DNA of 64,000 bases from an uncultured bacterium (GTDB taxonomy: Bacteria; Actinomycetota; Coriobacteriia; Coriobacteriales; Eggerthellaceae). Below are positions 60,956 through 64,000 of the stretch, one piece after another. Made by a program: the position numbers and the translations under genes. The notes below the pieces were generated by a model. The model was not told where the DNA came from. It searched no databases and worked only from the letters and a program-made list of their open reading frames with translations. The stretch is from the NCBI GenBank assembly GCA_905215325.1, contig CAJMPP010000005.1, positions 1 through 64,000 on the forward strand. The letters run 5' to 3'. The number at the start of each line of letters is the position of its first letter. The first letter of the stretch is position 1.

Positions 60956-61033
60956 CCGGACAGATAAGCCTCCGTCCCCAATTGTCCGGCTTTGGACGGA
61001 AGACAAATCGGGGACGGAGGCTTATCTGTCCGG
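60956..61033. repeat. imperfect palindrome of the GGACAGATAAGCC family
   Basis: Perfect 24-bp arms (60956-60979 and 61010-61033, CCGGACAGATAAGCCTCC..) flank a 30-bp middle that is itself partly complementary. The arm matches that of the 74-bp palindrome at 48156 with two differences in 32 bases. Confidence 0.85.
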
Positions 61034-61062
61034 CTGCCGAGCACGAGCCTGACGCACCCTCC

Positions 61063-61218
61063 AAGTTCTGGGCGGTTTTGCAGCTTTTGGGGCCTGAATT
61101 TGCCAGGGCTGCAGAAGTTCTGAGTGGTTTTCACGCCCATTTCCCGCAAGCGTCCGACGAAAGCCCTGGTCACGTTTCCCTAAAAGACGCTTTCGAGCTG
61201 CAAAACCGCCCAGAACTT
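61063..61218. repeat. ~156-bp element with 23-bp terminal inverted repeats, copy B
   Basis: The first 23 bases (AAGTTCTGGGCGGTTTTGCA..) are the exact reverse complement of the last 23 (61196-61218). A second, diverged box starts at 61115, 52 bp in. It is related to the element at 55001-55164. It carries no gene and looks like a miniature non-autonomous element or structured intergenic repeat. Confidence 0.7.
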
Positions 61219-61331
61219 CGCCCCGTCCATTTCGCTTTCTGCAGAATTCCTCGAAATCACGCGGTTGGCACCATACCGAACGCGCTCGGGCTTTACCATC
61301 TCCTTACCTTCTCTTCACACTCGAAGGCCAG

Positions 61332-62033
61332 ATGGGAGTTTTCATGCACAACCGCACTACCGCGCACGCCTCCGCGATCGCCGCCGGCGTGCTCCTTGCG
61401 CTGTTCGCCGCGCTCACGGTTTCGCTGATGTTCGTAGACCGCCAACCTATCGCAGGCGATGGCAGCTTGGTGGGCCTTGCCACCTTCAACCTTGATGCCC
61501 GAGCCATTCTCGGGCAAAACGACCTCATGGAGAAGCTGTCCAACATCCTGCTCATCGTGCCCGCCGTCAGCGCGCTCATGCTCGCCATAGTCGGCTGCAA
61601 GCAGCTGATCCGTTCCCGAAGCTGCGGCGGGGTCGATCGCGATCTTTGGCTGCTGCTAGGAACCTACGCTGCCATGCTGGTGCTATACGTGCTGTTCAAC
61701 TGCATCTCGCCCAACAACCGGCCCATCCTGGAGGACGGCGTTTGCGAGCCGTCGTTCCCCTCATCGCACACGCTGCTGGCCGTCACCATGTGCGGCACGG
61801 CCATGATCCAGGCCGTGCAACGCATCCGCGAAGGCGGCCTGCGTACCGCGGCCCTGGTCATCTGCGCCGCAGGCATGGTGGGCATCGTCGCCGCACGCGC
61901 CATGGCGGGCGTTCACTGGGCCACCGACATCCTCGGCGGCATCCTGCTCGGCGCGACCCTGGTAGCCGTCTACCACGCGATAGCGTTCGCTAGCTACGGC
62001 AAAGCCTCACGCGGAAAGCACGCAAGACGCTAA
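61332..62033 (+). CDS. PAP2-family phosphatase, membrane
   Basis: A 233-residue membrane phosphatase of the PAP2 superfamily with about six helices. Phosphatase motifs are NNRP (variant of the first motif) and CEPSFPSSHTLLAVT (the PSSH His), then RAMAGVHWATDILGGI with the nucleophile-region His and Asp. It probably hydrolyses lipid phosphates such as undecaprenyl-diphosphate or phosphatidic acid, outside the membrane. Both ATG codons at 61332 and 61344 have a ribosome site; I give the longer. It converges on an ArsC-like gene across a palindromic terminator. Confidence 0.88.
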   Translation: MGVFMHNRTTAHASAIAAGVLLALFAALTVSLMFVDRQPIAGDGSLVGLATFNLDARAILGQNDLMEKLSNILLIVPAVSALMLAIVGCKQLIRSRSCGGVDRDLWLLLGTYAAMLVLYVLFNCISPNNRPILEDGVCEPSFPSSHTLLAVTMCGTAMIQAVQRIREGGLRTAALVICAAGMVGIVAARAMAGVHWATDILGGILLGATLVAVYHAIAFASYGKASRGKHARR

Positions 62034-62106
62034 CCGCAAACCCGAACAACGATCCGGCAGCCTCCCCCACCTCGGTATCGCGCCTGCCTCGAAACTCGCA
62101 CACACA

Positions 62107-62150
62107 AGAAACCCTTCTAATTCCCGAGCTCGGGAATTAGAAGGGTTTCT
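62107..62150. terminator. 44-bp perfect palindromic terminator
   Basis: Each arm is 22 bases (AGAAACCCTTCTAATTCCCG..), centred on GAGCTC with no loop. It lies in the gap between the convergent PAP2 and ArsC-like genes and can act for both. Confidence 0.8.
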
Positions 62151-62277
62151 CACGACAGCAGCCAGAGACTCTCATGCTGACGACCAGCACATCGCCGACA
62201 ACGGCAGGTGTAAGCGACGATCGACATGCTTACCATAGCAGCACCTCAGCATGCCCTCAGACACCGACGACGCCGAT

Positions 62278-62619
62278 TTACTCCCAGCCCTTCCAGACAT
62301 CAGGCTGATAGCCCACCGTGGCCTTCTTGCCGTTGCGGACCACCGGCTCGCACAGCACCTGCTGGTTGTCGAGCACCTTCTCGAACTTTTGGTCCGCCGC
62401 CAGATACTGCAGCAAAGCCACGGTATCGGCATCCTTGGCGTCGGGGTTGATCAGCTTGTCAAGGCCGCCGACGGCGTTGGCCACCGACTGCAGCTCGCCT
62501 TTGCTCATGCCCTTTTCCTTCAGGTCGATGAACTGGAAGCTGATGCGACGCTCCTTGAAGTAGCGCTGGGCCTTCTTCGTGTCGAAGCTTTTCTTCGTGC
62601 CGAAAATCTGGATGTTCAC
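62278..62619 (-). CDS. ArsC/Spx-like protein without the catalytic cysteine
   Basis: A 113-residue thioredoxin-fold protein of the ArsC/YffB/Spx superfamily. It has MNIQIFGTKKSFDTKKAQRYF, FIDLKEKGMSKGELQSVANAVG, DKLINPDAKDADTV and the late PVVRNGKKATVGYQPDVW, all typical. The N-terminal Cys that performs arsenate chemistry (or the CxxC of Spx) is replaced: the region reads KSFDTKK, and the only Cys is in VLCEPVV. It is therefore unlikely to be an arsenate reductase, and may instead bind RNA polymerase-like Spx or another partner. It follows the helicase-nuclease gene by 19 bp. Confidence 0.82.
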   Translation of the reverse strand: MNIQIFGTKKSFDTKKAQRYFKERRISFQFIDLKEKGMSKGELQSVANAVGGLDKLINPDAKDADTVALLQYLAADQKFEKVLDNQQVLCEPVVRNGKKATVGYQPDVWKGWE

Positions 62620-62638
62620 GCAAACGTCCCTTCAAATC

Positions 62639-64000
62639 CTACAGCTGACCGTGCCCATGATACGCCCGCGCAAGGGCGCGGCCCATCTCTTCGGCATCGG
62701 CCGCATCAAAACGATACGACACCGTCTGGGGCTGTCCCGGCGAGCTGGCGCAATCCTGCTCGACGCGCACGAACACGCATTCCACCTGCGCATATCCCTC
62801 CAACAACACCGCATACGCGTAGCATGTGGCCTGCAGCAGGTGCTTCTCGTGCAGCTGCTCGGCGGTTTCGGCAGGCGAGCCGCCGGTCTTATAGTCCACC
62901 ACCAACGCGCTGCCTGCCGGCTGCTTGCGCGTGCCGGCGGGGGCAACGCATGCCAGCAGGTCGATCTCGCCCTCAAGGTAGGCCGCATCGCAAGTGCCGC
63001 CCACACGGACAAGGAACGGCGCCTCAGGGCTCACGCTTTCGCACGCACCCGCACGTGCCGCTATATCGCTGGCGAACCACCGCTCGAGCGCCGCATCCAA
63101 GCGATCGCGCTGCTCGGCGGAAAGCTCACATGAACGCTCGAGCGCCCGCTGGCGCGCGGCATCCGGGCGCTCAAGGGCGCAACCCGGCCGCCAAGCCAAC
63201 GCCGCAAGCTGCGCCAAACGGTGAAACGCCGTTCCCAGGCTTGTGGCCGCATCGGCGTCGCGCGCGCCTAAAGAGGCGCTGGCGGCATCGTCGGCCGCAT
63301 CTTCCACGGAGAAGTCGGCGAACCCTCCGCCGTCCTCGGCGATGGAGGAATAGCTGAACATGCCTGCTCGCGCACCCTTATAGGGCTTGCCTCGCTCGGG
63401 CTCGTAGGGCCTTACCACGGGAAGGGCGATCATGCCCGGCTTGCCGCCGGCAGGGCCGGGCGCGGCCTCGCCGGCGCCCGATTCGCCATCGGTCGCAACG
63501 CCATCTGGCGAACCGCTGGCCGCAGGCTCATCAATGCCCAGCCCGCCATCAGCCTGCAAGGCCGCGCCATCCGCATCGCCAGATACCGTCCCCAGCAGCT
63601 CCTCGACATCCGCCGGCGTCAGGTGCACGCATTCCACGCGCGCCGGCCGCTGCCCGCCGAAGTCGAACATGCTCACGCCCGGCTCGAACACGCAGCACTC
63701 GCCCACCAGCGCCGATTGCACATCGCCCCAGCAGCTCTTCGACAAGCCGGTGGCGTCGGCTTTCGACGACTTGCCGCGCATGGACACCACGAGGGCCTCC
63801 TTCGCGCGCGTAAGCGCAACGTAGAGCAAGCGCCGCGATTCGGCGGCCTCGCCGCGCTCCTCGTGCAGCTTGATTGCCGCACGCCTATCGGCGGGAAGCT
63901 GGCTGCGCGAGACCATGGCGGCGAGCTCTTCGTCGTCGAACTCGCAAAACGGCTGGTACGACCCGCTCTTGGCCACCAACGAGGAGGTCTTTTCCTTCAA
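62639..64000 (-). CDS. addA: AddA-type helicase-nuclease, C-terminal part (cut by window edge)
   Basis: A partial gene running off the window end; the last 453 residues are visible. The first part ends the UvrD-like helicase core with ESRRLLYVALTRAKEALVV (motif VI). A Gly/Ala-rich linker follows, then a RecB-type PD-(D/E)XK nuclease with GTAFHRLAQLAAL (QxxxY-type/His), EGEIDLLACV and the catalytic VVDYKTGGSPAETAEQLHEKH. This order identifies the A subunit of the AddAB recombination nuclease, which resects double-strand breaks. addB is not seen within the window. Stop at 62639. Confidence 0.88.
   Translation of the reverse strand: MKEKTSSLVAKSGSYQPFCEFDDEELAAMVSRSQLPADRRAAIKLHEERGEAAESRRLLYVALTRAKEALVVSMRGKSSKADATGLSKSCWGDVQSALVGECCVFEPGVSMFDFGGQRPARVECVHLTPADVEELLGTVSGDADGAALQADGGLGIDEPAASGSPDGVATDGESGAGEAAPGPAGGKPGMIALPVVRPYEPERGKPYKGARAGMFSYSSIAEDGGGFADFSVEDAADDAASASLGARDADAATSLGTAFHRLAQLAALAWRPGCALERPDAARQRALERSCELSAEQRDRLDAALERWFASDIAARAGACESVSPEAPFLVRVGGTCDAAYLEGEIDLLACVAPAGTRKQPAGSALVVDYKTGGSPAETAEQLHEKHLLQATCYAYAVLLEGYAQVECVFVRVEQDCASSPGQPQTVSYRFDAADAEEMGRALARAYHGHGQL

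Overview
The window looks like chromosomal DNA from an Eggerthellaceae-type actinobacterium (Coriobacteriia). This rests on its high GC content, anaerobic gene content and style of genes: a TAT-exported molybdopterin oxidoreductase with DmsB/NrfD/TorD partners, a complete molybdate uptake locus, a selenium-dependent molybdenum hydroxylase (SDMH) cluster, a ferredoxin-type aldo/keto reductase and class III fructose-1,6-bisphosphatase. The assignment is inference from gene content. No rRNA, tRNA, intact insertion sequence or intact CRISPR-Cas locus was seen. About 60 protein genes are supported.

Layout. 0.2-3.1 kb: a MerR regulator divergent from a three-gene redox/hydrolase operon, with a classic MerR operator in a 19-bp promoter spacer. 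3.2-5.5 kb: a DHA2 drug exporter divergent from its likely TetR repressor. 5.5-6.2 kb: a repeat-rich gap. 6.2-8.4 kb: GntR, SPFH protein and hydrolase. 8.6-13.3 kb: a dmsA-dmsB-nrfD-torD-type respiratory or dehydroxylase operon of unknown substrate. 13.8-15.9 kb: LysR/EamA pair and an HxlR remnant. 15.9-19.3 kb: modA-modB-modC-modD. 19.6-28.3 kb: ferredoxin-AKR, a stand-alone GMP synthase ATP-PPase subunit, XRE plus membrane protein, DegV, an unusual protein made of three tandem RidA domains, a DUF5692-like membrane protein and a TetR regulator.

28.3-38 kb: the SDMH locus (XdhC/CoxI, YqeB, YqeC, three xanthine dehydrogenase-type subunits and a divergent MocA cytidylyltransferase), then a purine/xanthine permease and diaminopimelate dehydrogenase. 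38.4-48 kb: a GGDEF-histidine kinase-receiver fusion, Ung, a K+ channel overlapping a ClC transporter, a PiT phosphate transporter and Fbp. 48.4-53.1 kb: LuxS and MTA/SAH nucleosidase (consecutive steps of SAH recycling), RsmJ, LysR and a bactofilin-like membrane protein. 53.2-64 kb: an SNF-family transporter, PdxY-like kinase, radical SAM protein, zinc-ribbon/VWA/YARHG protein, secreted amidase, YbjQ, NUDIX, PAP2, an ArsC-like protein lacking its cysteine, and the C-terminal part of an AddA-type helicase-nuclease cut by the window end.

The dominant theme is molybdenum: uptake (modABCD), cofactor cytidylylation (mocA), selenium/molybdenum maturation (yqeB, yqeC, xdhC) and two classes of Mo enzyme lie within about 26 kb. 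The gaps are unusually rich in dispersed palindromes of at least three families. Some probably serve as terminators and some look like REP or miniature mobile elements. The most unusual protein is the triple RidA, which could form the normal RidA trimer within one chain.
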